A DNA stretch of 7,675 bases. Origin: an uncultured Bacillota bacterium (lineage in GTDB: Bacteria; Bacillota; Clostridia; Peptostreptococcales; Anaerovoracaceae). This document shows, piece after piece, positions 1-5,295 of the stretch. A program made the translations under genes and the position numbers. A model generated the notes under the pieces. That model searched no databases and was not told where the DNA came from. It saw only the letters and a list, made by a program, of their open reading frames with translations. The stretch covers positions 1-7,675 of the forward strand of contig CAMYWZ010000049.1 of assembly GCA_947302945.1 (NCBI GenBank), written 5' to 3'. Within the stretch, counting starts at the first letter, position 1, and the number at the start of each line of letters is the position of its first letter.

Positions 1-1
1 G

Positions 2-370
2 AAATTAAGATACGGCGAGCTGGAGAATGGTCAGTACCGGATAGTAAAGGATTATTATTACGGAGACCGTTATGGAACCGACAAGAACAAGATCGGATAT
101 TGTATCTGTGAGTTTGAGATAAATGATATCGCTGATAATACACCTGTCGGTTGGGGAACGTCTGATGGCCCGGAGCAGGTAGCGAAGGAGTACTATAAAA
201 ATACAGTATTCAAGTTGGCTGATTCAAATGCAACAGTCAAGCTTTCCGAAAAAGAACACGTCATTCTGGTTTTCAAACTCACAAAAGGCGGCGATCCCGT
301 TGAACCTGATCGCAGCATAGAGCTGCGCTATGATGGCAGCAGCTGGAAAGTGGAAAATGAGGGATATTGA
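2..370 (+). CDS. 3' end of a gene of unknown function, possible Ig-like domain
   Basis: Only the last 122 codons are present; the reading frame is open from base 2 to a TGA at 368-370 and the start lies outside the window. I do not recognise the whole protein. A stretch near its start (LENGQYRIVKDYYYG, later CEFEI) resembles the closing strands of small bacterial Ig-like domains seen in Clostridia, where G-x-Y-R-I-V-K is followed by a strand ending in EFEI; this is from memory and tentative. The C-terminal half ends in SSWKVENEGY, a W-x-V-x-N-E-G-Y ending I associate with secreted or membrane-attached clostridial proteins. No membrane segment is visible in the part present. The composition (about 44% GC by hand count) is well below the roughly 60% of the genes from ribU onward, which fits an acquired region or poorly expressed accessory gene. 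The stop lies 16 bases before the tRNA-derived direct repeat. Confidence 0.7.
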   Translation, partial: KLRYGELENGQYRIVKDYYYGDRYGTDKNKIGYCICEFEINDIADNTPVGWGTSDGPEQVAKEYYKNTVFKLADSNATVKLSEKEHVILVFKLTKGGDPVEPDRSIELRYDGSSWKVENEGY

Positions 371-386
371 TGTAGCATCCTTTTCC

Positions 387-406
387 TTTGGCGCAGGAGG
401 TGGGAT
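387..406. repeat. Direct repeat copy of the tRNA-Ser 3' end (att-like)
   Basis: TTTGGCGCAGGAGGTGGGAT occurs here and again, identically and in the same orientation, at 513-532, where it is the 3' end of tRNA-Ser(CGA) including the encoded CCA. Twenty identical bases at a tRNA 3' end is the usual signature of a site-specific integration core. The two copies are only 126 bp apart and no integrase lies between them, so this can only be a remnant or one junction of an element lying to the left. Confidence 0.6.
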
Positions 407-465
407 CGCTTATGCTTCGCCTTAGGGGCTCGCAGTCGCGTGAACCACGCGTGGGTCCGAATCCC
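402..465. repeat. Inverted segment within the tRNA duplicate (GGGAT/ATCCC ends)
   Basis: The segment begins with GGGAT (402-406) and ends with ATCCC (461-465). Reverse-complementing 402-465 in place would give GGGATTCGGACCCACG directly after the repeat at 387-401. That extends the match to the real tRNA-Ser 3' region from 20 bases to about 31 bases with one mismatch. The simplest reading is that a longer tRNA duplicate suffered a small inversion between the 5-bp inverted ends. The alternative is an unrelated T-arm fragment (GTGGGTCCGAATCCC, 451-465) lying in opposite orientation. The segment also contains a hairpin of CGCGTG (437-442) with CACGCG (446-451). Confidence 0.45.
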
Positions 466-479
466 TTTTATTCTACTTC

Positions 480-515
480 AAATCAAAAAGATGCCAAGCG
501 GCATCTTTTTGATTT
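480..515. terminator. Perfect 16-bp two-way intrinsic terminator
   Basis: The arms at 480-495 and 500-515 are perfect reverse complements (16 bp) around the 4-base loop AAGC. The GC-rich part (GATGCC/GGCATC) lies next to the loop and runs of five A and five T lie further out, so the hairpin can end transcription from both sides. On the minus strand it directly follows tRNA-Ser; the outermost stem base at 515 is the last A of the encoded CCA. On the plus strand it ends anything coming from the left-hand gene. Confidence 0.85.
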
Positions 516-532
516 GGCGCAGGAGGTGGGAT
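513..532. repeat. Direct repeat, tRNA-resident copy
   Basis: This is the second copy of the 20-base repeat at 387-406. It covers the tRNA-Ser CCA end, the 3' acceptor strand and the start of the T arm. As the copy inside the intact tRNA it would be the resident attachment half-site if an element once integrated here. Confidence 0.6.
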
Positions 533-605
533 TCGAACCCACGTACCCATTGCTGGATAAATAGTTTTCGAGACTACCGCGTTACGGCCGCTTCGCTACT
601 CCTGC
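515..605 (-). tRNA. tRNA-Ser, anticodon CGA, CCA encoded
   Basis: This is a class II tRNA read on the minus strand. The acceptor stem is GCAGGAG with CTCCTGC (7 bp), followed by discriminator G and an encoded CCA (517-515). The D stem is GCG/CGC. The anticodon stem GUAGU/ACUAU holds the loop CUCGAAA, so the anticodon is CGA (568-570), which reads UCG serine codons. A long variable arm of about 18 bases can pair AUCC with GGGU, as expected for serine tRNAs. The T arm is GUGGG-UUCGAAU-CCCAC. A promoter lies upstream at 651-678 and a strong terminator begins at the CCA end. The last 17 tRNA bases plus three flanking bases are duplicated at 387-406. Confidence 0.96.
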
Positions 606-650
606 GTGATGCGGCAGCGCCCGGATTGGTGGGGCGTGCCGTACTTGGCT

Positions 651-678
651 ATTATACCAAAGCGGCGGAAAAAAGCAA
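651..678 (-). promoter_or_regulatory. Promoter of tRNA-Ser
   Basis: Read on the minus strand, a consensus -10 TATAAT (651-656) is preceded after 16 bases by TTGCTT (673-678) as the -35. The predicted start near 644 leaves a short leader of about 40 bases before the mature tRNA 5' end at 605. Confidence 0.75.
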
Positions 679-723
679 GGAGTAAATAAAGCATTGCCGG
701 GGTGTAATAAAAAGATATAGCCC

Positions 724-752
724 TTGTCTGGCGGGCCGGGCTGTGCTATACT
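724..752 (+). promoter_or_regulatory. Promoter of the FMN riboswitch-ribU transcript
   Basis: TTGTCT (724-729) and TATACT (747-752) are separated by 17 bases, and TG at 744-745 makes an extended -10. Transcription should begin about 759, roughly 20 bases before the first pairing element of the riboswitch. The region 607-723 between this promoter and the tRNA holds the oppositely directed tRNA promoter and no gene that I can support. Confidence 0.8.
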
Positions 753-778
753 CTATTCATCAATCACAGTATAGAGAT

Positions 779-903
779 CTGTTTCAGGGCGGGGCGCAAT
801 TCCCCACTGGCGGTAAAGGGCATAAAGCCACGAGTCCGCGAGCCGCAAGGCAGAGCCGGTAAGATCCCGGCACCAACGGTACAGTCCGGATGAAAGAAAC
901 CAG
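779..903 (+). ncRNA. FMN riboswitch aptamer (RFN element)
   Basis: The sequence carries the conserved blocks of the RFN element in order: AGGGCGGGG with paired TTCCCC, then ACTGGCGGTAAA near the start; CCGCGAGC in the middle; and ACGGTACAGTCCGGATGAAAGAA at the 3' side. The closing stem P1 can form between CTGTTTC (779-785) and GAAACCAG (896-903) with one bulged C. FMN riboswitches bind flavin mononucleotide and turn down riboflavin synthesis or uptake genes. Here the element precedes ribU and is followed by an intrinsic terminator, so control is most likely by premature termination when FMN is plentiful. Confidence 0.95.
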
Positions 904-920
904 TTCCATTTTTTTGGACG

Positions 921-951
921 CCCCGAACTTTTGGTATCGGGAGTTTTTTTT
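921..951 (+). terminator. Riboswitch-controlled intrinsic terminator
   Basis: CCCGA (922-926) pairs with TCGGG (937-941). The stem can extend by AC with GT across one bulged A, giving a loop of TTTTG. A run of eight T follows at 944-951. It starts 18 bases after the aptamer's closing stem and ends 43 bases before the ribU start, the usual place for an FMN expression platform. A separate T run at 909-915 lies between aptamer and hairpin and may take part in the anti-terminator fold or act as a pause site. Confidence 0.8.
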
Positions 952-993
952 AAGGCCTCTGGCAGATCCCGCGTAAAAACGGAGGGATCTAAA

Positions 994-1677
994 ATGTCAA
1001 ACAACACAAACAGCGCGGCAGCAGGCCGCAGAGTCAGCTCAAAGACGATTGCAACGCTGGGAATGCTCAGCGCCATCGCGTTCGCGGCAAAGCTGGTATC
1101 GAACGTATTTCCTATGGTCTCGGGCTTCCTGTCCTTCGACCTTAAGGACGTGGTCATAGTCATCGCAGGCTTTATCAGCGGGCCGCTTGCGGCATTTGCG
1201 GTAACAGTGGTCGTGTCCTTCGTGGAGATGATCACGATAAGCAGCACCGGGGTCATCGGTTTCGTTATGAACGTGCTGGCCAGCGCGTCGTTCGCCTGCA
1301 TCGCATCCGGGATCTATCACAAGGACAGGAAGCTCAAGGGCGCCATAATCGGCCTTGTCGCAGGCGTTCTGTGCATGACGGCCATCATGCTCCTTTGGAA
1401 CTGGCTCATAACCCCGCTTTATATGAAGGTGCCCAGGTCCGTGGTAGTTGGTATGCTGGTGCCTGTGTTCCTGCCTTTCAACCTGGTAAAAGGCGGCATC
1501 AACGCCACGCTCGCCATGATACTCTACAAGCCGGTGGTAACGGCCCTGCGCAAGGCCAGGCTGGTCGAAGGCAAGCCCGCGTCCGCAAAGAGCATCAAGT
1601 GGGGCCTTATGATAGTGAGCGCCGTGCTGCTCGTCACTTTCGTGCTGCTGGCGCTGGTGCTCGCAGGAGTGATCTAA
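994..1677 (+). CDS. ribU: Riboflavin transporter, ECF S component RibU
   Basis: This is the substrate-binding membrane subunit of an energy-coupling-factor transporter that imports riboflavin; the shared ATPases and EcfT are not in this window. The 227-residue protein is strongly hydrophobic. Family-like stretches are visible: FPMVSGFLSFDLKDV (39-53) followed by ISGPLAA (61-67), then STGVIGFVMNVLASASF (84-100), and FNLVKGGINATLA (162-174). The riboflavin-sensing leader directly upstream supports the substrate. The ATG at 994 was chosen because GGAGGG (981-986) sits seven bases before it and because the in-frame GTG at 931 lies inside the riboswitch terminator. RibU proteins are usually about 190 residues with six helices. 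This one has an extra C-terminal hydrophobic segment at about 204-226 after a basic linker, so it may have a seventh helix. Expression should fall when FMN is high. Confidence 0.93.
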   Translation: MSNNTNSAAAGRRVSSKTIATLGMLSAIAFAAKLVSNVFPMVSGFLSFDLKDVVIVIAGFISGPLAAFAVTVVVSFVEMITISSTGVIGFVMNVLASASFACIASGIYHKDRKLKGAIIGLVAGVLCMTAIMLLWNWLITPLYMKVPRSVVVGMLVPVFLPFNLVKGGINATLAMILYKPVVTALRKARLVEGKPASAKSIKWGLMIVSAVLLVTFVLLALVLAGVI

Positions 1678-1680
1678 AGT

Positions 1681-1731
1681 CATATCAGCCTTCCCCTTCA
1701 GGGGAAGGTGGCCCTATAGGGCCGGATGAGG
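1681..1731 (+). repeat. REP-like palindromic repeat
   Basis: Two hairpins lie side by side: CCTTCCCC (1689-1696) with GGGGAAGG (1701-1708) around TTCA, then GGCCC (1710-1714) with GGGCC (1719-1723) around TATA. They are framed by ATCAG and GGATGAGG. This layout resembles short interspersed repeats I have seen between genes of gut Clostridia, but only one copy is present here, so its repeated nature cannot be shown from the window. There is no T run after either hairpin, so it does not look like an intrinsic terminator. Its end GATGAGG overlaps the ribosome site of the next gene. Confidence 0.6.
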
Positions 1732-1736
1732 TATAT

Positions 1737-2216
1737 ATGAGTCCGTTCAGACTGTCAAAAAACGCGGCAGAGCTTGCCGCTCATATGAAAGGCTATCTGG
1801 AGTACATAAACTCGCAGGGCAATTTCTATACGGATTTCCCCATGGAATACAGGGACTGCGGGTTTGAGGAAGGCTGGATCGAGTTTACTCACAAGGCTTC
1901 CGGATTCGATTCGAACCGCTACGGAACCGTTCACGGCGGAGTCCTGGGCCTGTTCCTGGATACGGCAATGGGCCTTGCGGCTTACGAGACCGGCACGGGA
2001 AATTCCGCTCCCACCATGGACCTTCACACGACCTACCTCAGGCCCATGCGCCCCGGAGACGAACTCGTCATCAGGGCGGAGGTCATGAGCGCAGGCAAAA
2101 GGACCTGCATGCTCAGGGCTTTCGTAATCGTTGACGGAGACATCAAAGTCATGGCAACATCCACCTGCAGGATATACTCGGATACGACGCCGAAAGATCA
2201 GGCGCTTTCGAAGTGA
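1737..2216 (+). CDS. PaaI/YbgC-like hotdog-fold thioesterase
   Basis: The 159-residue protein fits the single hotdog-domain acyl-CoA thioesterases. The signature is VHGGVLGLFLDTAMGLAA (65-82): HGG caps the central helix, and Asp75 occupies the acidic position typical of PaaI/YdiI-type enzymes. The second half carries the expected strand pattern, with the TTYLRPMRPGDEL stretch followed by SAGKRT and a closing strand ending in ATSTCRIYSD. Such enzymes hydrolyse the thioester of acyl-CoA or aryl-CoA; the substrate cannot be read from the sequence. The ATG at 1737 is chosen because earlier in-frame codons lie inside ribU, and because GATGAGG (1724-1730) provides a ribosome site six bases upstream. 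The gene follows ribU by 59 bases, filled by the palindromic repeat, and its stop is one base before the proposed tsaE start, so it is probably the first gene of the tsa transcript or part of a ribU read-through. Confidence 0.85.
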   Translation: MSPFRLSKNAAELAAHMKGYLEYINSQGNFYTDFPMEYRDCGFEEGWIEFTHKASGFDSNRYGTVHGGVLGLFLDTAMGLAAYETGTGNSAPTMDLHTTYLRPMRPGDELVIRAEVMSAGKRTCMLRAFVIVDGDIKVMATSTCRIYSDTTPKDQALSK

Positions 2217-2217
2217 T

Positions 2218-2643
2218 TTGGAAGAGAAGACTTATCTGCTGAAAAACACAAAAGACACGCTTTCCCTGGGGAAACGCATCGCAAAAGGCCTTGAGCCCGG
2301 CGCGGTGATAGCCCTCACAGGCCCTCTGGGCGCGGGAAAGACCACCCTTGCGCAGGCTATCGCAAGGGGTCTTTGTGTTACGGAGAGGATGGCCAGCCCC
2401 ACCTTCACCATAGTGCAGGAATACCGCAGCGGCAGGCTTCCGCTGTTCCACTTCGACGTCTACAGGGTGTCGGACCCGGACGAGCTCTTCGAGATAGGCT
2501 TCGACGAGTACCTTCACGCCGGCGGGGTGTGCCTTGTGGAGTGGGCGGACCTGATAGAGGACGTCATGCCGGAAGGCACGGTCTGGATCAGGCTCGAGTA
2601 CGGCGAAGCAGAAGATGAAAGGGTGTGCACGGTAAAATGCTGA
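2218..2643 (+). CDS. tsaE: tRNA t6A synthesis ATPase TsaE
   Basis: TsaE is the P-loop ATPase that works with TsaB and TsaD to transfer threonylcarbamoyl to A37 of tRNAs reading ANN codons. The 141-residue product has a Walker A loop GPLGAGKTT (35-43), the switch-like SPTFTIVQEY (60-69), HFDVYR (78-83) and LVEWAD (106-111), all in family order and at usual length. The start is taken as TTG at 2218: it gives the usual N-terminus just before TYLLKNTKDTLSLG, there is no ATG between it and the P-loop, and the in-frame ATG at 2131 would overlap 86 bases of the thioesterase. No good Shine-Dalgarno precedes the TTG. The upstream stop (2214-2216) is one base away, so translation is probably coupled. 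The 3' end overlaps tsaB. Confidence 0.93.
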   Translation: MEEKTYLLKNTKDTLSLGKRIAKGLEPGAVIALTGPLGAGKTTLAQAIARGLCVTERMASPTFTIVQEYRSGRLPLFHFDVYRVSDPDELFEIGFDEYLHAGGVCLVEWADLIEDVMPEGTVWIRLEYGEAEDERVCTVKC

Positions 2644-3413
2644 TCCTTGCGATAGAAACAACAGGCCCGCTGGCTTCGGCGGCGCTTTACGACGACGGGA
2701 TGGTAAGCTGCGTCAAAAACAGCAGCGATTTTTCGCATCTTCAGGAATGCGTCCCCATGATAAAAGCCCTGCTTGAAGAGGAGGAAGTCGATCCTTCGCA
2801 GCTGGATGCTGTGGCGGTCTCCTGCGGCCCCGGTTCGTTCACGGGGATACGGATAGGCATGGCTACGGCAAAAGGGCTGGCGCAGGTCTGGAACAAGCCC
2901 ATCATCGAGGTGCCCACGCTGGAGAGCTTCGCATGGGCGGATATGCCTTACACTCAAAGCACACTCATATGCCCGGTATTCGATGCGAGGAGGAGCCAGG
3001 TCTACGCCGCCGCGTTCAGGAGGACGTATGGTCTTGAGGACAGCTGCTGCGTTCCGCCGACCGTAAAAGTGCCGGAAGTCAGGACCATAGTGCCGGAAGG
3101 CGCTTACGCCCTGGACGAGTATCTGCAGCTTCTTCAGGATGCCGCCTGGGACGGGGACACGCTGTTTTTCCTCGGAGACGGCAGCAGGCGCTTCGAGGAG
3201 CAGATCAGGCAGGCTCTGGAGGCTCCCTGCTGCGGAGAAGGCCCTGCAATAGAGCTTGAATTCGCGTCGGACGATGACTATCTGCAGAAAGCGGACAGCG
3301 TCGCAAGGCTTGCCGCAAAACTGTTTGAGGAAGGAATGCTCAAGGACTGTTTCAGCGCCCGGCCGAACTACCTCAGGGCGGCTGAACCCGACAGGAAGAA
3401 GGGCAGGTCATGA
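2637..3413 (+). CDS. tsaB: tRNA t6A synthesis scaffold protein TsaB
   Basis: TsaB is a non-catalytic relative of TsaD that pairs with it and recruits TsaE in the bacterial t6A complex. The 258-residue product opens with LILAIETTG (2-10), the ASKHA-type first strand, and has SHLQECVPMI (33-42), AVSCGPGSFTGIRIGMATAKGL (60-81, the family hallmark), FDARRSQVYAA (115-125) and the C-terminal ARPNYLR (241-247). The ATG at 2637 overlaps the tsaE stop by seven bases and gives the normal short N-terminus. A GTG at 2625 would add four residues and is less likely. The length is slightly above the usual 220-240 residues because of the acidic, cysteine-containing stretch around 195-220. The stop overlaps the rimI start as ATGA, indicating coupled translation. 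Confidence 0.95.
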   Translation: MLILAIETTGPLASAALYDDGMVSCVKNSSDFSHLQECVPMIKALLEEEEVDPSQLDAVAVSCGPGSFTGIRIGMATAKGLAQVWNKPIIEVPTLESFAWADMPYTQSTLICPVFDARRSQVYAAAFRRTYGLEDSCCVPPTVKVPEVRTIVPEGAYALDEYLQLLQDAAWDGDTLFFLGDGSRRFEEQIRQALEAPCCGEGPAIELEFASDDDYLQKADSVARLAAKLFEEGMLKDCFSARPNYLRAAEPDRKKGRS

Positions 3414-3940
3414 CGGACAACGTTTGCGTTTACCTGCCGTCAGGCTTCGTCATAGAGAACGCCGCGGAAGACGATCTCGACGAGATCGCTTCGCTCGAAA
3501 CGGTCTGTTTCCCGAAGGAGCCCTGGACCCGCTCCATGCTCGCTGAAGAGATGCACAACAGCAGCGCGCTCTTCGTCGTGGCAAGAAAAGCGGTAAGATC
3601 CGCGGATGAAAAAGGCCCTAAGGGGCAGATCGCCGGCTACCTTGTGGCGTGGCTCATACCGCCTTACGAGTGCCAGATCGGGAGCATAGCTGTGCTTCCG
3701 CAGTTTCGCAGAAAAGGCATAGCTGCCGGGCTTTTAAGGGTGCTGTGCGGGAGCTGCAGCCTTCACGAAATACAGGACATAGAGCTCGAAGTGCGGGTCT
3801 CCAACACTGCGGCCATAGAGCTTTACAAGAGGTTTTTCTTTGAGATAACAGGGGTCAGGAAGAACTACTATCAGGACGGCGAGGACGCCTACAACATGGC
3901 GCGCCTCGGCGAAGACCCCGAAGGAAGGACGATGGCATGA
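3410..3940 (+). CDS. rimI: GNAT N-acetyltransferase RimI-like
   Basis: The 176-residue protein is a GNAT acetyltransferase of the RimI type, which in E. coli acetylates the N-terminal alanine of ribosomal protein S18; other targets are possible in other bacteria. Visible family parts are the early E-x-x-CFPKEPWT (30-40), the strand IGSIAVLP (90-97), the acetyl-CoA loop QFRRKGIA (98-105), and the late VRVSNTAAIELYKRFFFE (128-145) with the conserved Asn132 and Tyr139. It ends with a stretch containing YYQDGEDAYNMAR. Most relatives have Gly-Phe where this one reads FFFE. An insertion around 62-73 (SADEKGPKGQ) makes it somewhat longer than the usual 150 residues. Its ATG overlaps the tsaB stop and its TGA overlaps the tsaD ATG, so it is translated as part of the tsa cluster, a common arrangement in Bacillota. 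Confidence 0.92.
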   Translation: MTDNVCVYLPSGFVIENAAEDDLDEIASLETVCFPKEPWTRSMLAEEMHNSSALFVVARKAVRSADEKGPKGQIAGYLVAWLIPPYECQIGSIAVLPQFRRKGIAAGLLRVLCGSCSLHEIQDIELEVRVSNTAAIELYKRFFFEITGVRKNYYQDGEDAYNMARLGEDPEGRTMA

Positions 3941-4980
3941 AGGACGGAAAGCACATCACGATGGGCATAGAGTCTTCCTGCGACGAGACCGCGATCGCGG
4001 TGCTTGCGGACGGCAGGGAGATACTTTCCAATGTCATCTCCTCGCAGATAGAGATACACAAGGAGTACGGCGGGGTAGTGCCGGAGATCGCTTCAAGGCA
4101 CCACCTCAACAACATACCGTTCGTGTTCGACAACGCCCTGAAGGAGGCAGGCGTCAGCCTTTCGGAGATAGACGAGATAGGCGTTACGGCCGGGCCGGGC
4201 CTTGCCGGAGCGCTGCTCATGGGCACAGCCTTTGCCAAAGCGGTGGCTTTCGCGGCAGGCATCCCGCTGGTGGGGGTGCACCATATCCAGTCGCACATCC
4301 TTGCGAACACCATAGAGCATCCGGAGCTTGAGCCGCCTTTCCTGGCGCTCGTGGTCAGCGGAGGGCACACGCATCTTATCGAGGTTTTGGGATACAACGA
4401 GTTTAAAGTGCTCGGCGCCACCAGGGACGATGCCGTGGGCGAGGCCTACGACAAGGTTGCAAGAGTGATAGGTCTGGGCTATCCGGGCGGTCCCAAGGTG
4501 GACAGGCTCGCGAAAGAGGGCAACCCTCACGCCGTGGAGTTCAAGAGAGTGTACCTTGAGAAGGACTCGCTGGACTTTTCGTTCAGCGGCACCAAGACCG
4601 GGGTCATAAACTACCTGCATTCGGCGGAGCAGAGGGGCGAGACGGTAAAGCCGGCGGATATCGCCGCGTCTTTCCAGCAGGCTGTCATAGAGGTCATTGT
4701 CAGCAAGTCCATGACCGCGCTGGACAGGACCGGCTACGAAGGGCTTGCGGTCTGCGGAGGAGTGGCGTGCAACAGCGCCCTTCGGGCAGCCATGGCGGAG
4801 GCTCTTTCGGAGCGCGGCAAAAAGCTCTGGATACCTTCACCCATACTGTGCACGGACAACGGAGCAATGGTCGCCGCGGCAGCCTTCCGCAAGGCAAGGG
4901 AAGGGCATTACGCCAGCGGCAGGCTGGACGTCTTTCCCGGCCTTAACATCGAGACCCAGCTCGGAAAACTGGAAGAATAG
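3937..4980 (+). CDS. tsaD: tRNA t6A transferase TsaD
   Basis: TsaD is the catalytic metalloprotein that moves the threonylcarbamoyl group from its AMP adduct to A37 of tRNA. The 347-residue product is full length. It has GIESSCDET (10-18), GGVVPEIASRHH (45-56), AGPGLAGALLMG (85-96), the metal-binding HHIQSH with His116 and His120, SGGHTHLIEV (141-150), GEAYDKVAR (168-176), the nucleotide-binding VCGGVACNS (272-280) and a third metal ligand in CTDNGAM (Asp307). The more usual motif is N-H-x-E-G-H or H-H-x-E-x-H, so Gln118-Ser119 is a mild variation. The ATG overlaps the rimI stop (ATGA). A terminator follows 16 bases after the stop, so this is the last gene of its transcript. Confidence 0.97.
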   Translation: MKDGKHITMGIESSCDETAIAVLADGREILSNVISSQIEIHKEYGGVVPEIASRHHLNNIPFVFDNALKEAGVSLSEIDEIGVTAGPGLAGALLMGTAFAKAVAFAAGIPLVGVHHIQSHILANTIEHPELEPPFLALVVSGGHTHLIEVLGYNEFKVLGATRDDAVGEAYDKVARVIGLGYPGGPKVDRLAKEGNPHAVEFKRVYLEKDSLDFSFSGTKTGVINYLHSAEQRGETVKPADIAASFQQAVIEVIVSKSMTALDRTGYEGLAVCGGVACNSALRAAMAEALSERGKKLWIPSPILCTDNGAMVAAAAFRKAREGHYASGRLDVFPGLNIETQLGKLEE

Positions 4981-4996
4981 ACACAGGAAACAAAAC

Positions 4997-5032
4997 AAGA
5001 CGGCCGCTTCCATAAGGGAGCAGCCGTCTTTT
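4997..5032. terminator. Two-way terminator between tsaD and acpP
   Basis: AAGACGGC (4997-5004) pairs with GCCGTCTT (5023-5030). An inner stem GCTTCC/GGGAGC with one G-T pair continues around the loop ATAA. Plus-strand reads end in TTTT (5029-5032), and the minus strand ends in a T-rich run. It serves both tsaD (stop at 4980) and acpP (stop at 5050). Confidence 0.85.
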
Positions 5033-5049
5033 CGCTATTCAGTTATCGT

Positions 5050-5280
5050 TTACTTGATGTTGTCTTCCACGAAGCTTACGATGTTGGCAACGACCTTGAA
5101 GTCTTCGGCCTGTTCGTCGGGAACTTCAAGATCCCACTCGGACTCGATGGCCATGATGATCTCCACGGCGTCGAGGGAGTCTGCTTCAAGATCCTTCATA
5201 AGGTCTGTTTCCATGGTGATGGCTTCGGGTTCCACATCCAGCTGTTCTGCGATTATATCGCGGATCTTTTCAAATACCAT
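5050..5280 (-). CDS. acpP: Acyl carrier protein AcpP
   Basis: The 76-residue acidic helical protein is a type II acyl carrier protein. It carries growing acyl chains on a phosphopantetheine arm attached to Ser35 in the motif ADSLDAVEI (33-41). The C-terminal half follows the family pattern (FVEDNI ending) at the usual length. A near-perfect ribosome site AAAAGGAGGT (5287-5296) lies six bases before the ATG and overlaps the stop of the upstream gene, TGA at 5298-5296. The two genes therefore share a transcript and may be translationally coupled. This is an unusual position: acpP more often lies between plsX, fabD, fabG and fabF. No other fatty acid gene is visible here, so the genome may have a second acp elsewhere. 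Confidence 0.96.
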   Translation of the reverse strand: MVFEKIRDIIAEQLDVEPEAITMETDLMKDLEADSLDAVEIIMAIESEWDLEVPDEQAEDFKVVANIVSFVEDNIK

Positions 5281-5295
5281 TGCGGTACCTCCTTT

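Noticed and set aside
389..480. A second intact tRNA gene
   Set aside because: Neither strand yields an acceptor stem, D arm and anticodon arm together; only the 3' end copy and an oppositely directed T-arm-like piece are present.
387..532. CRISPR array
   Set aside because: Only two copies of the repeat exist, both explained by the tRNA 3' end, and there is no regular spacing.
440..685. 81-codon plus-strand reading frame
   Set aside because: It runs antisense through tRNA-Ser and its terminator; the RWDSNPRTHCW peptide is the typical false product of a tRNA read backwards.
753..1301. 182-codon minus-strand reading frame across the riboswitch and ribU
   Set aside because: It overlaps a clear FMN riboswitch and the ribU gene, has no ribosome site and resembles no protein family I know.
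1689..1723. Intrinsic terminator after ribU
   Set aside because: The hairpins are strong but neither is followed by a T run, and the sequence looks like a palindromic repeat instead.
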